The notes beneath the pieces are model-generated. The model had not been told where the DNA came from, ran no database searches, and was given only the letters and a program-made list of their open reading frames with translations. From NCBI RefSeq assembly GCF_018861905.1, contig NZ_JAHLDU010000002.1, forward strand, positions 434,001 to 498,000: a stretch of 64,000 nucleotides of DNA. Direction: 5' to 3'. Made by a program: the position numbers and the translations under genes. Below, piece after piece: positions 16,121-26,227 of the stretch (within the stretch, counting starts at the first letter, position 1; every line of letters starts with the position of its first letter). This DNA comes from Clostridium sp. DSM 17811. GTDB lineage: Bacteria; Bacillota; Clostridia; Clostridiales; Clostridiaceae.

Positions 16121-17677
16121 ATGAGCAAGCTACTTGAAGTGAGAAATAAGTTCTCGCAAAGTTGGGGTAACTTAAGCAAAAATAAAAAAATAGCTTATAG
16201 CATACTTGTGGGAGTAATATTAATAGCAATTATCTCTTTTATAGTAGCATCATCGCAAACTAAATATGCTGCGTTATATTCAAATTTGTCAACAGAAGAT
16301 TCGGGGGCAATTGTTGCACAGCTAAAAACTGATAAAGTTAGCTATAAGGTAAGTGGGACTAGTATATTAGTACCTAAAGATCAGATTGATAGCCTTAGAA
16401 TGACGCTTGCGTCAGAGGTTAAACTTACGGATGGAAGTAAGGGATTTGAGCTTTTTGATAGTAGTAAAATGGCACCTACTGATACAGAAACTAAAATTAT
16501 GTATCAAAGGGCATTGTCTGGTGAGATTGAAAGAGCTATAAAGTCTTTCCCAGAAGTAGAAGGGGCTAAGGTTAATTTGGTTATGCCAGAAAGTACTGCT
16601 TTTGTTAAAGAAACCGATCCAGCTACAGCATCAGTTGTATTAAAACTTAAATCAGGAACTAAACTTACAGATGAGCAGGTAAAGGCAATAGTTTCATTAT
16701 TAACTGGGGCTGTGCAGAATCTTCCAAAGGAAAATGTGAGTATAGTCTCTGATGACTTTAAACTTCTAACTGAAGGATTATACGACAAGGAAAAGAAGAC
16801 ATTAACTGACTCTACCGATGATCAACAAGCGCTTCAAGCACAAATTGAGAAGAATATGGAAGAGAAGATAATGAAAGTACTTGAGCCTGTATATAAAGAT
16901 GGAGTGAAGGTATCTGTTAATTCAGAGCTTGATTTTGATGCGCTTACAAGAAAATCCACAACATATGGTAAAACGGGAGCAGTCGTAAGTTCGCATGATA
17001 CTGAGACATGGAATGGAGGCACTAGTACTGGTTTATCAACTAGTCCAGTGGATAATGCTACGCAAAATACATCACCGACAACTACTAAAGATGGAAACAT
17101 TGTGGTAAAAGATAGTACAAAAAATTATGACGTTTCACAAACTGTTGACGATGTAGTGAAGGCACCTGGAGCAATTAAGAAACTTACTACTTCGGTAGTA
17201 CTTGATGGTAATTTGGATGCAGCTACTAAGACTTCTGTAAATAATTTAGTTGCTCAAGCTATTGGATACTCTGGAGCTAGAGGAGACACTATAAGTATAG
17301 AAGGTTTGTACTTTAATACGGCGGCTAAAAAAGCTGCTCAGCAAGCACTACTCGATATAGCAAATGCAGATAAGGCGGCAGCATCTAAAATATTATATAC
17401 TCGTATTGCAATAGGCGCTTTAGCTATTTTAATATTTATTATAGTAATATTTGTAATTCGTAGGTCGAAAAAGAAGGAAGAAATAACTCCGGAGGGCATT
17501 GACATGATGATTGGAGATGCAATTCCTCCAAAGCAGGAAGAAATCTTTCCACCTATTGAATTTGAATCTAAGGATAAAAAATCTAGTATGGAGAATCAAG
17601 TTAAAAAATATGCTGCAGATAAACCAGAACAAGTTGCAGATATAATTAAGTCTTGGCTGACAGAAGATGAGAGGTGA
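16121..17677 (+). CDS. fliF: Flagellar MS-ring protein FliF
   Basis: FliF assembles the membrane MS ring on which rod, C ring and export apparatus are built. 518 residues. First membrane segment about 27-45 (YSILVGVILIAIISFIV), a ring-building secretin-like region with ALSGEIERAIKSFPEVEGAK, and a second membrane segment about 427-445. The acidic cytoplasmic tail ends AADKPEQVADIIKSWL, the FliG-binding region. The stop overlaps the ribosome site of fliG. Confidence 0.97.
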   Translation: MSKLLEVRNKFSQSWGNLSKNKKIAYSILVGVILIAIISFIVASSQTKYAALYSNLSTEDSGAIVAQLKTDKVSYKVSGTSILVPKDQIDSLRMTLASEVKLTDGSKGFELFDSSKMAPTDTETKIMYQRALSGEIERAIKSFPEVEGAKVNLVMPESTAFVKETDPATASVVLKLKSGTKLTDEQVKAIVSLLTGAVQNLPKENVSIVSDDFKLLTEGLYDKEKKTLTDSTDDQQALQAQIEKNMEEKIMKVLEPVYKDGVKVSVNSELDFDALTRKSTTYGKTGAVVSSHDTETWNGGTSTGLSTSPVDNATQNTSPTTTKDGNIVVKDSTKNYDVSQTVDDVVKAPGAIKKLTTSVVLDGNLDAATKTSVNNLVAQAIGYSGARGDTISIEGLYFNTAAKKAAQQALLDIANADKAAASKILYTRIAIGALAILIFIIVIFVIRRSKKKEEITPEGIDMMIGDAIPPKQEEIFPPIEFESKDKKSSMENQVKKYAADKPEQVADIIKSWLTEDER

Positions 17678-17683
17678 TAAGTA

Positions 17684-18697
17684 GTGGCTAAAGGTGAAAA
17701 ACTTTCGGGAATTCAAAAAGCAGCTATATTATTTATAACTTTAGGGCCGGACGCATCATCGGGTATAATAAAAAAATTGCCGGAGAAAGATATACAAAAA
17801 ATAACTTATGAGATTGCAAATATTACTTCAGTTAAACCAGAACTTAGGAAGTCAATTTTAGATGAATTTATGGAAATGAATAAAGCTAAGGATTTTCTTT
17901 TAGAAGGTGGAATTGAATATGCAAAAAATTTGTTATCAAAGGCACTTGGTTCGCAAAGAGCAAAGGAAATTTTAGATAAGGTTATGGAAGAAACTCAACA
18001 ATATAGACCATTTGCAATAGCTAGGAAGGCAGATGCTCATCAACTTTTAAATGTTATAGCAAATGAACATCCGCAAACAATAGCACTTATTATGTGTTAT
18101 ATGCAGTCGGATAAGGCTGCTCAGATAATGGCAGAGTTACCACTAGATTTACAAAGTGAAGTATCTTATAGAATTGCAACTATGAGTAGTATTTCGCCTA
18201 TGGTTATAAAAGAAATTGAAAAAGTTTTAAATGGTAAATTATCTTCTGTAATTAGAACAGATAGTGCTGTAATTGGTGGAATAGAATCTCTAGTTGAAAT
18301 TCTAAACCAAGTTGATAGAACTACAGAAAAGAATATTACGGAAGGTCTTGAAAGAGAAGATGCAGAACTTGCAGAAAAAATTAAAGAATCTATGTTTGTA
18401 TTTGAAGATATTATTACATTGGATGATGTTTCAATACAAAGAACATTAAGAGAAATAGATACTAAAGATTTATCTCTTGCATTAAAAGGATGTTCAGAAG
18501 AAGTTGCAAACACTATATTCAAGAATCAATCTAAGAGAGCCGCAGCATCTTTGAAAGAAGATATGGAATTCCTTGGACCAGTAAGACTTATGGATGTAGA
18601 GAAAGCACAACAAAAAATTGTTGGTATTTTGAGACGTTTAGATGAAGCTGGCGAAATTGTTCTTTCAAGAGGCGGTGAGGAATCGATTGTCATTTAA
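17684..18697 (+). CDS. fliG: Flagellar motor switch protein FliG
   Basis: FliG links the MS ring to the C ring and transmits stator torque. 337 residues with three armadillo-like domains; the middle domain carries the EHPQTIALIM motif and the C-terminal domain the charged torque helix and the closing RRLDEAGEIVLSRG. The start is GTG with GAGAGGTGATAA upstream. The partner proteins FliM and FliN are not encoded in this window. Confidence 0.97.
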   Translation: MAKGEKLSGIQKAAILFITLGPDASSGIIKKLPEKDIQKITYEIANITSVKPELRKSILDEFMEMNKAKDFLLEGGIEYAKNLLSKALGSQRAKEILDKVMEETQQYRPFAIARKADAHQLLNVIANEHPQTIALIMCYMQSDKAAQIMAELPLDLQSEVSYRIATMSSISPMVIKEIEKVLNGKLSSVIRTDSAVIGGIESLVEILNQVDRTTEKNITEGLEREDAELAEKIKESMFVFEDIITLDDVSIQRTLREIDTKDLSLALKGCSEEVANTIFKNQSKRAAASLKEDMEFLGPVRLMDVEKAQQKIVGILRRLDEAGEIVLSRGGEESIVI

Positions 18698-19433
18698 TGT
18701 GATAAAAAATTCAAATGTCATAAAGCAGGGTGAGGAAGAAATAAGCACCCATTTAAGTGCAAAACCTTTACCCAAAATTACAGATGAGCAGCAAGTCGTT
18801 AAAAATGCTAATATGGAAAGTTATGAAACACTTGCTAGCAATATCCTGCAAAATGCAAGACACGAAAGTGAGAAAATAATTTCAAAATCTATCATTGATG
18901 CTGCAGAGGCGAAAATTGGAGCGGTTAAAGAAGGTCTTGAACAAGGGAATAAAGAAGGGTATGAAAATGGGTATAATGAAGCAATTAGCGGTGCAACGCA
19001 GGAGGCAAATGAAGTGCGGGCACAAGCAGATGATATGTTAAAGCTTTCAAAATCTAAGTATGATGAATTCTTGATAGAGAAAGAAAAACATATAAAAGAT
19101 CTAATTGTAAGTATAGCTGAGAACATATTAAAAAAAGAAGTAAAAGAGCCAGATGCAATAAATGAGATGATATTTAATACCCTAAAAGCTGAAAGAAATA
19201 TAAAATTATATATTATAAAAACTAATAACACTCATTTTGATACTGTTAAGGGTCAAGTTGAAAGTTGGAAAGGTAAACTTGCATTTCAGGGTGATATATT
19301 TGTAATAGAGGATAATTTCTTAGAGGATGGAACCGCTGTTATAGAAAAAGAAACAGGTAAAAGTATTGTAAGTATATCTTATGGTATAGAAAAAATAGTT
19401 GAAATGTTTAAGGAAGAGCAATTACAAGTATAA
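18687..19433 (+). CDS. fliH: Flagellar assembly protein FliH
   Basis: FliH regulates the export ATPase FliI and tethers it to the C ring. About 248 residues, with a long charged helical middle containing the G-xxx-G-like pattern (EGLEQGNKEGYENGYNEA) and a C-terminal domain (LIVSIAENILKKEV). The best start is TTG 18687, six bases after GGTGAGG; the longer open frame to 18642 lies inside fliG and has no ribosome site. This gives an 11-base overlap with fliG and implies coupled translation. Confidence 0.9.
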   Translation: MSFNVIKNSNVIKQGEEEISTHLSAKPLPKITDEQQVVKNANMESYETLASNILQNARHESEKIISKSIIDAAEAKIGAVKEGLEQGNKEGYENGYNEAISGATQEANEVRAQADDMLKLSKSKYDEFLIEKEKHIKDLIVSIAENILKKEVKEPDAINEMIFNTLKAERNIKLYIIKTNNTHFDTVKGQVESWKGKLAFQGDIFVIEDNFLEDGTAVIEKETGKSIVSISYGIEKIVEMFKEEQLQV

Positions 19434-19450
19434 AGAGGGTGAATGATTTT

Positions 19451-20758
19451 ATGGTATCTCTAAATTTTGAGTATTTAATGAAAAAGATTCCTGATATTAA
19501 CTACACTTACTGCGAGGGTGTGGTGAAAAATGTTATAGGACTTACAATTGAGGTACAGGGAATAACAGCATTTGTAGGTGAAGTATGTAATATTTATAAT
19601 ATATCAAACGAAGAGATACCCTGCGAAGTTGTTGGTTTTCGTGAGAAGGACGTAATACTCATGCCACTTGGGGAACTCGTAGGTATATCACCCGGATGTC
19701 GAGTAGTGCCAACTGGAAATCCACTTAGTGTTAAATGCTCAGATGAATTATTTGGAAAGGTTCTAGATGGATTAGGAAATCCATTAAATGGTGATGAAAT
19801 TACTAAGTACACAGCATATTCTTTAAATGCATCTCCTCCAGATCCTTTAAAGAGACGTAGAATAAAAGAAATTCTGCCTACTGGAGTTAGGGCAATTGAT
19901 GGCTTTTTAACTTGTGGAGAAGGTCAGAGAGTTGGTATATTTGCAGGCAGTGGAGTAGGTAAAAGTACGACTCTTGGAATGCTTGCAAGAGGGGCAAAAG
20001 CAGATGTAAATGTTATTGCACTTATTGGTGAAAGAGGACGTGAAGTTCGTGATTTCCTAGAAAAGGATTTAGGCGATGAGGGAATGAAAAAATCAATTAT
20101 AGTATGTGCAACCTCCGATAAAGCAGCCCTTGTAAGATTAAAGGGTGCATTTACGGCTACAGCTATTGCTGAATACTTTAGGGATCAAGGTAAAAAAGTA
20201 ATTCTAATGATGGATTCAGTAACCAGGTTCGCTATGGCACAAAGGGAAATTGGACTAGCTATTGGGGAACCTCCAGCAAGTAAAGGATATACTCCGTCAG
20301 TATTTGCAATGTTACCTAAGTTAATGGAACGCAGTGGAATGTCTGATAAAGGATCTATTACAGCTTTTTATACAGTGCTTGTAGATGGTGATGATTTCAA
20401 TGAGCCAATAGCAGATGCAGTACGTGGAATACTTGATGGTCACATAGTTTTATCAAGAGCACTTGCTGGTAAAAATCATTACCCTGCCATTGATGTCTTA
20501 AATAGCGTTAGTAGATTGATGTCTGAAATCACTACGCCTGAGCATAAAAAGGCTGCGTCCCTTGCAAGAGACTTAATGGCAACTTATAAGGATTCTGAGG
20601 ATCTAATAAATATTGGTGCTTATGTAAAGGGAAGTAGTGAAAAAATTGATAATGCAATTAAGTATAATGATAGTATAGAGGCTTTTTTAAAGCAGGATAC
20701 AAATGAAAATACTGATATTAATGTTAGTTTAAGTGTACTCCAAAATATGTTTGAATAG
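19451..20758 (+). CDS. fliI: Flagellum-specific export ATPase FliI
   Basis: FliI is the F1-beta-like ATPase that energises substrate unfolding at the export gate. 435 residues with Walker A GSGVGKST near residue 168, LIGERGREVRDF, and Walker B VILMMDSVTRFA. The family motif GEPPASKGYTPSVFAMLP is present. ATG 19451 is preferred to the upstream GTG 19439 because AGAGGGTG ends ten bases before it. Sits between fliH and fliJ, its regulators. Confidence 0.97.
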   Translation: MVSLNFEYLMKKIPDINYTYCEGVVKNVIGLTIEVQGITAFVGEVCNIYNISNEEIPCEVVGFREKDVILMPLGELVGISPGCRVVPTGNPLSVKCSDELFGKVLDGLGNPLNGDEITKYTAYSLNASPPDPLKRRRIKEILPTGVRAIDGFLTCGEGQRVGIFAGSGVGKSTTLGMLARGAKADVNVIALIGERGREVRDFLEKDLGDEGMKKSIIVCATSDKAALVRLKGAFTATAIAEYFRDQGKKVILMMDSVTRFAMAQREIGLAIGEPPASKGYTPSVFAMLPKLMERSGMSDKGSITAFYTVLVDGDDFNEPIADAVRGILDGHIVLSRALAGKNHYPAIDVLNSVSRLMSEITTPEHKKAASLARDLMATYKDSEDLINIGAYVKGSSEKIDNAIKYNDSIEAFLKQDTNENTDINVSLSVLQNMFE

Positions 20759-20809
20759 GTGTTTCAAGTGAGTCTCTTGGAGAATATTTTTATGAGAGGA
20801 GGTTTTATA

Positions 20810-21262
20810 TTGGGCGATGCATATAAGTTCAGACTTCAAAAACTTCTTGATATTAGACAAGATTTTGAAGATAAAAGTAAGCTTGAGTTTAAAGAGGCAC
20901 AAAGGGAAAAAAACATTGTTGAAAATGAGCTGAATAATTTAAAGGAAACTTATAAGACACATAGAAATATAGATGCATATGAATCAATTATAAAACAAAA
21001 AATTAAACAAAATTATTTAAATGCGCTAAACTATGCAATAGATAAAAGTACAATAGTATTTGAGGATAAAGGCAAGATATTAGATAAAAAAAGAGAAGAA
21101 TTGAAACAATGTCAAGTTGAAAAAAAGACTGTTGAAATTTTGAAAGAAAAGCAGAAGATTGCGTTTTTGAAAGAACAAAATTTAATAGAGCAAAAGAGTA
21201 ATGATGAGTTTGCGCTTTTTGCTTTTATTAGAAATAATACAATGATTCATGGAAATAAATAG
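20810..21262 (+). CDS. fliJ: Flagellar export protein FliJ
   Basis: FliJ is the coiled-coil stalk that couples FliI to the gate protein FlhA. The 150-residue product is almost wholly charged coiled coil; the start (YKFRLQKLLDIRQDFEDK) is the conserved FliJ N-terminus. The frame is open from 20759, but AGAGGAGG at 20795-20802 places the start at TTG 20810. Directly after fliI. Confidence 0.9.
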   Translation: MGDAYKFRLQKLLDIRQDFEDKSKLEFKEAQREKNIVENELNNLKETYKTHRNIDAYESIIKQKIKQNYLNALNYAIDKSTIVFEDKGKILDKKREELKQCQVEKKTVEILKEKQKIAFLKEQNLIEQKSNDEFALFAFIRNNTMIHGNK

Positions 21263-21318
21263 ACTTATATATTAATGGTTATTTATTTCCACATATGTTA
21301 TTAAAGGAGGTGAGAAAA

Positions 21319-22932
21319 GTGAATGTAAATAATAATGTAATAAATTATAATAATACTCCTACTAAAGTTGATACGCCAAAACAACCAGCTAGAAAAGAAG
21401 AATTTAAAAAAGCCTTAGATGATCAAACACTAAAATCTAAGAGTTTACCAAATGATGATGTTAAAAAAACAAATGGCAAAGAAGAAAACTTGGATGAAAC
21501 AAATAACGAAAATCAGAAGGATGATGTTAGTAAAACTACAGTAGAAGGAGATACAACAAAGCCTTTAGATGATGTTGCTACTGGTGACAAGGTAAGTGCA
21601 GAGATAAACAATGTTGTAGACAAGTCTGTTGATCCACTAAAACAAAATATTGAGGAATTGCCCAAAAATATAGTAGTTGATGCTGACGCTAGTGATAAGG
21701 TAAGTGCAGATATAAACAGCACTATAGAAAAAACAATTAAAACACTAAATCAAAACATTAAGGAATTGCCAAAAAATTCGGTAGAAAGTGTTGGTATTAA
21801 GATAAACAATACTTTAAAGAAAATTATTGATTTATTAAAGCAAAATATTAAGACTACTTCAGGAGAATCAGCAAGTACCGAAAAAACAACTGATCAAATG
21901 GCACAAATTGAGCAGTTATTACAATCTTTAACTGTTATGATTCAAAGTACTGATAAAACTACAACTACTAAAACTTCGGGAACTGAACTTTCTTCTATTA
22001 ATATAGAAGAATTAGTAGGTGCAGAAAAATTGACACCTGAAACAAAAAGTAATTTGAAAAATAATCTTAGTGAAATATTATCATTACTACAAAATTCAAA
22101 AGAAAATACTAAAGTGACGCCCGAAATGCTAGGTATGCTTCAAAAGCTAACTACTCAGGTTAAGGATATAAAATCAGATTTGAATTTATTAAAAGTACCC
22201 ACTCCTGAAACTAACAGCGATAATAGTGATGAAAAATCAATAAAAGACAATTTAATAAAAAGGGTGAAGTCGCAAAACATAAAGTCAACTTCTGAAAGTA
22301 TTTCTAAAAATCAAAATCAGGGTTCAAGTGATAATAAAAAAGACAATAAATCTTCTGGGAATAGTTCTTCAGAGGACAACTTTCTTAATAAGTTGCTAAG
22401 TGGAGACAAGGATGATGTGAAAATATCAAAAGCGGTTAACTTTATGAATCAATTTCAAACGGTTAAGACTTCAGAAGCATCCAAAGTACTAAGTACAAAT
22501 TTAGTAGTTGATAAAAACAATTTTGAGGCTGATGTAATTAAATCTGTAAAATTCATGGAAATTAACAATATAAGGGATTTAACAGTGAAAATGAATCCTA
22601 GGGAACTTGGAGAAATTACAATAAAACTTACTATGGAAAGTGGAATTATGAAGGCTAGTATATTAGCTCAAAATAAAGAAACTTATAACTTATTAAATAG
22701 TAACGTTCAGGACATTCAAGATAGATTAAAAAATATGGACATTAAAATTCAAAGCTTAGATATAAATGTATATGAGGATTCCACCTTTTTTAACAAGAAC
22801 TCTAGTGGAAACAATAACAATAATAATGGGAAACAAGATAAGAACTCAAAAACGAATGTGGATATAGACGATGATGTTGCGATAAGCAGTAACTATGTTA
22901 AAGAAGATAATCAAGTAAATAAGTTTGTTTAG
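21319..22932 (+). CDS. fliK: Flagellar hook-length control protein FliK
   Basis: FliK is the secreted ruler that sets hook length and switches export specificity. The 537-residue protein has a disordered Lys/Asp/Ser-rich N-terminal two thirds and the conserved C-terminal hook-length domain (about 400-490; LTVKMNPRELGEITIKL, then LLNSNVQDIQDRL). A 33-38-residue segment (KVSAEINNVVDKSVDPLKQN type) is repeated three times at about residues 92-185. GTG 21319 follows AAAGGAGGTGAG and is preferred over 21295, which precedes that site. Confidence 0.93.
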   Translation: MNVNNNVINYNNTPTKVDTPKQPARKEEFKKALDDQTLKSKSLPNDDVKKTNGKEENLDETNNENQKDDVSKTTVEGDTTKPLDDVATGDKVSAEINNVVDKSVDPLKQNIEELPKNIVVDADASDKVSADINSTIEKTIKTLNQNIKELPKNSVESVGIKINNTLKKIIDLLKQNIKTTSGESASTEKTTDQMAQIEQLLQSLTVMIQSTDKTTTTKTSGTELSSINIEELVGAEKLTPETKSNLKNNLSEILSLLQNSKENTKVTPEMLGMLQKLTTQVKDIKSDLNLLKVPTPETNSDNSDEKSIKDNLIKRVKSQNIKSTSESISKNQNQGSSDNKKDNKSSGNSSSEDNFLNKLLSGDKDDVKISKAVNFMNQFQTVKTSEASKVLSTNLVVDKNNFEADVIKSVKFMEINNIRDLTVKMNPRELGEITIKLTMESGIMKASILAQNKETYNLLNSNVQDIQDRLKNMDIKIQSLDINVYEDSTFFNKNSSGNNNNNNGKQDKNSKTNVDIDDDVAISSNYVKEDNQVNKFV

Positions 22933-22973
22933 TTATGCATAGATAAAAATCAATATTTAAGGGGGGATATAAG

Positions 22974-23657
22974 ATGGCAACTGATGTTACATCGGCTTCA
23001 AACACAAAAGTACTAACAAGCGCAGAACAAGCAGCTTTATCTAGAGCAACAACCAGAGGGACTGCAATTGTAAAGAAAGGCACAGCGATGGACCAAAATT
23101 CTTTCCTTAAAATACTTTCGGCCGAACTTACTAACCAAGACCCGACGGCGGCTAAAGATGGTACAGAATTTGTAGCTCAAATGGCACAATTTGCGTCACT
23201 AGAACAAATGTCAAATTTAAATAGCAATATTACTTTTTCAAACTCAACTTCGCTAGTAGGAAAGATGGTAGCTTTTGAGAGTTATGATGATAAAGGAGTT
23301 CAATATGGGGGAACTGTTCAGGCAGTTTATAAGGAGTCAGGTAAAACTTACATGGCAGTGCAATTACCGGATGGTACTACAAAGGATTTCCCAGCTGACA
23401 CTTTATCAGATGTTATAGATGTATCAAACGCTACATCAAATTATTTAAATAATAATACAGTATTTTCAGCTGCTATAAATCTAATGGGTAAACAAGTTAC
23501 AACAAGCGCGATAGGTGATGCTAAAGTAGCATATACAGGAACTGTTAAAAGTGTTGCTAAAACTACAACGGGAATTAATTTAACTATTTCTTATCAAGAA
23601 AATAGTAAGGAAGTAACTAAGGATGTAAGTTATGATGACATTTCAAAAGTAGGATAA
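22974..23657 (+). CDS. flgD: Flagellar hook assembly scaffold protein FlgD
   Basis: FlgD is the temporary cap on which hook subunits polymerise. 227 residues. The N-terminal part has the conserved LKILSAELTNQDPTAA-DGTEF and QFASLEQM segments; the C-terminal half contains beta repeats. ATG with a GGGGGG site upstream. Standard order fliK-flgD-(TIGR02530)-flgE. Confidence 0.96.
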   Translation: MATDVTSASNTKVLTSAEQAALSRATTRGTAIVKKGTAMDQNSFLKILSAELTNQDPTAAKDGTEFVAQMAQFASLEQMSNLNSNITFSNSTSLVGKMVAFESYDDKGVQYGGTVQAVYKESGKTYMAVQLPDGTTKDFPADTLSDVIDVSNATSNYLNNNTVFSAAINLMGKQVTTSAIGDAKVAYTGTVKSVAKTTTGINLTISYQENSKEVTKDVSYDDISKVG

Positions 23658-23693
23658 AAAGGTAATTAATTAAGATAGTAAGGTGATGTTTAT

Positions 23694-24095
23694 ATGTCCT
23701 ATAGAGTGGTAAACGGCAAATTATACTCAACGGCAAATTTTCCTGATTATTCAGGTGTTGGTTTACAAAATAAAAGTGATCAAGTTAATAAAGATCAAAA
23801 TAGTTTTAATAAAGTCTTAGATAAACAGATAAAAAAAGAAGAATGTTTTACCATATCATCTCATGCAGCACAAAGGCTTAATAGTAGAAATATAAACTTA
23901 GATGATGCTGATAGGAAGAAGATTAATGAAGGAATAAATATGGCAGACAGCAAAGGTTCTAAACAATCCTTAATACTATATAAAGATATGGCTTTGATTA
24001 CAAGTATTAAAAATAGAACTGTAATTACAGCAATGGATAAAAATCAAAGCACAGGAAATGTAATAACAAATATAGATAGTGTAGTTATGATATAA
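23694..24095 (+). CDS. TIGR02530-type flagellar operon protein
   Basis: A small conserved protein found between flgD and flgE in many Firmicutes; its function is not established, though a hook-assembly role is assumed. The 133-residue product shows the family core ISSHAAQRLNSRNI and ends VITNIDSVVMI. ATG with AAGGTGATG upstream. No signal peptide or membrane segment. Confidence 0.9.
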   Translation: MSYRVVNGKLYSTANFPDYSGVGLQNKSDQVNKDQNSFNKVLDKQIKKEECFTISSHAAQRLNSRNINLDDADRKKINEGINMADSKGSKQSLILYKDMALITSIKNRTVITAMDKNQSTGNVITNIDSVVMI

Positions 24096-24170
24096 GCTGG
24101 ACCTTATAGGGAGCTTAACTTTGTGGAATGACGGAAGCAAAGTGTTTACTAAAAAAATGGGGGTAATATT

Positions 24171-25184
24171 ATGTTAAGATCATTATATGCTGGAATAAGT
24201 GGAATGAAAGTAAATCAGCAAAAATTAGACGTTATCGCAAATAATATAGCTAATATTGGAACTACGGCTTTTAAAAGCTCGAGAGTTAGATTTCAAGATA
24301 TGGTAAGTCAAAGTATATCTGAAGCGTCATCTTCATCAACAAATACAGGTGGAGTTAACGCTAAGCAAATAGGACTTGGTGTTCAAATGGCAGGAATAGA
24401 TACTATGGTAGGACAAGGTATGATGCAGCCAACATCTAGAAATTTAGATGTTGCTGTGGATGGAGAAGGGTACTTAATGGTTGCTAAGGGAGCAATTAGC
24501 GGGACAGCAACATTAGATAATGTTGCTGGTACAACTACTTCTCAAACAATTACGGCTAATACATTTAATGGGATATCATATACGAGGGATGGTGCTTTAA
24601 CTTTAGACGATAAAGGAAATTTGCTGAATTCAGATGGATTAAGAGTATTAGGATATGCTGTGAGTGAAGGGGGAAATGCTAGTTTAACATACAGTGGTAG
24701 TGTGCCAACATCAACATATGTTAATGCAAATGGAACATTAACTACAAGTGAAACACTAATACCCCTTGTAATTCCAGAATCAGTTGATGTTGCCGGAACT
24801 GCAGATAGAATTAAAACCTTTTCTATAGAAAAGAATGGAACAATAAAAGCTGTTTTAAACAGTGGTAAAGTAGCAGTGCTTGGGCAAATCGCTATGGCTT
24901 CTTTTAAGAATCCTGCAGGGTTAAAGAAGGTAGGAGGGAATTTGTATGAAAATACTTCTAACTCTGGAGATGCTGTAGTTAGATCGGGAGTTGGGACTGA
25001 TCCAACTACTGATAACAGTGGAAGTTATGGGGATATGCTTGGATCAATGCTTGAAATGTCAAACGTTGATTTATCAGAGCAGTTTACAGATATGATAGTT
25101 GCAAGTAGAGCCTTTCAGGCAATGGGTAAGTCAATTACCACAGGAGATGAAATACTACAGGATATAATAGGTTTAAAGAGATAG
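24171..25184 (+). CDS. flgE: Flagellar hook protein FlgE
   Basis: Structural subunit of the hook. 337 residues, with the axial N-terminal motif (SLYAGISGMKVNQQKLDVIA, NNIANIGTTAFK) and C-terminus NVDLSEQFTDMIVASRAFQA. The outer domain is short. ATG follows AATGGGGGTAATATT. Two imperfect short hairpins lie in the preceding 75 bases but no clear terminator or promoter. Confidence 0.96.
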   Translation: MLRSLYAGISGMKVNQQKLDVIANNIANIGTTAFKSSRVRFQDMVSQSISEASSSSTNTGGVNAKQIGLGVQMAGIDTMVGQGMMQPTSRNLDVAVDGEGYLMVAKGAISGTATLDNVAGTTTSQTITANTFNGISYTRDGALTLDDKGNLLNSDGLRVLGYAVSEGGNASLTYSGSVPTSTYVNANGTLTTSETLIPLVIPESVDVAGTADRIKTFSIEKNGTIKAVLNSGKVAVLGQIAMASFKNPAGLKKVGGNLYENTSNSGDAVVRSGVGTDPTTDNSGSYGDMLGSMLEMSNVDLSEQFTDMIVASRAFQAMGKSITTGDEILQDIIGLKR

Positions 25185-25211
25185 AATAAGTAAAGTATCA
25201 TAGGAGGGCCC

Positions 25212-25403
25212 ATGATAAAACTTACAGGCTTAAATAATAAAGAATTTGTCTTAAATGCAGAGGTTATAGAAAAGATTGAAATAATGCCAGAAACATTAAT
25301 AACCTTAACAAATGGAAAAAAGTATATTGTGATTGAAAGTACAGATGAGGTAATTGAAGAGGTAATAAAGTATAAGAATAGGATATTTACTGGCAAGTTT
25401 TAG
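25212..25403 (+). CDS. flbD: FlbD family flagellar protein
   Basis: A 63-residue protein of the short Firmicute FlbD family (not the Caulobacter regulator). The start MIKLTGLNNKEFVLNAE-IE and the later ETLITLTNGKKY are typical. It is always found between flgE and motA; its function is unclear. ATG with AGGAGGGCCC upstream, and the motA ribosome site overlaps its stop. Confidence 0.92.
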   Translation: MIKLTGLNNKEFVLNAEVIEKIEIMPETLITLTNGKKYIVIESTDEVIEEVIKYKNRIFTGKF

Positions 25404-25414
25404 GAGGCAATTGC

Positions 25415-26227
25415 ATGAAGAAGCATGATTTTTTGACCACTATTGGAATAGTGATAGGATTTGGGTTAACGGTATGGGGGATGGCATCTGGTGGAACTAA
25501 CTTAAAAATATTTTTTGACCCAGCTTCTATAGCAATTACTGTGGGTGGATCATTTGCTGCACTGCTTATAGCTTATCCTATTTCAGCAATGAAGAGAGTT
25601 AAAAAAATTATAAGACAATCATTTAAAGAAAACACATCAGCTAGTACAGAAATTATTGATTGTTTTATAAGTTTATCTAAAAAAGCAAGACAGGGCGGAC
25701 TTTTATCTCTTGAGGATGACATAGCTTTATTGCCAAATAAATTTTTAAGAAAAGGACTTCAAATGGTTGTTGATGGTCTAGACCCTGAAACAATAAAAGA
25801 AGTTATGGAGCTGGAAACGGATGAAATGGAGAGGCGCCACGCGGATGGGATTAATATATTAAAAGCTTGGGCAGCTTATGCACCAGCTTTTGGTATGCTT
25901 GGTACACTTATAGGACTTATTCAAATGCTCTCAAATCTAAGTGATGCTTCAGCAGTAGCTTCTGGTATGGGGAAAGCATTAATAACTACCTTCTATGGTG
26001 CATTACTTGCAAATTTAGTATTAATTCCTATGGCACATAATTTAACCTATAAATCTAGTATTGAAGTAAATAATCGCGAAATGATGCTTGAGGGAATACT
26101 TTCAATACAATCTGGAGTAAATCCAAGGAGTGTTAAAGAAAGATTAACCACTTATTTATCACCAGCGGACAGAATTAAATTTATTGAAGAGCAGGAGAAA
26201 GTAGTTGAGGTGAGTGAGAATGTCTAG
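25415..26227 (+). CDS. motA: Flagellar motor stator protein MotA
   Basis: MotA forms the pentameric ring of the ion-driven stator. 270 residues, four membrane segments (about 9-27, 33-52, 150-170, 180-200) with a cytoplasmic loop carrying charged residues for contact with FliG. Motifs: SIAITVGGSFAALL and AWAAYAPAFGMLGTLIGL. The motB ATG lies inside its last codons. Confidence 0.96.
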   Translation: MKKHDFLTTIGIVIGFGLTVWGMASGGTNLKIFFDPASIAITVGGSFAALLIAYPISAMKRVKKIIRQSFKENTSASTEIIDCFISLSKKARQGGLLSLEDDIALLPNKFLRKGLQMVVDGLDPETIKEVMELETDEMERRHADGINILKAWAAYAPAFGMLGTLIGLIQMLSNLSDASAVASGMGKALITTFYGALLANLVLIPMAHNLTYKSSIEVNNREMMLEGILSIQSGVNPRSVKERLTTYLSPADRIKFIEEQEKVVEVSENV

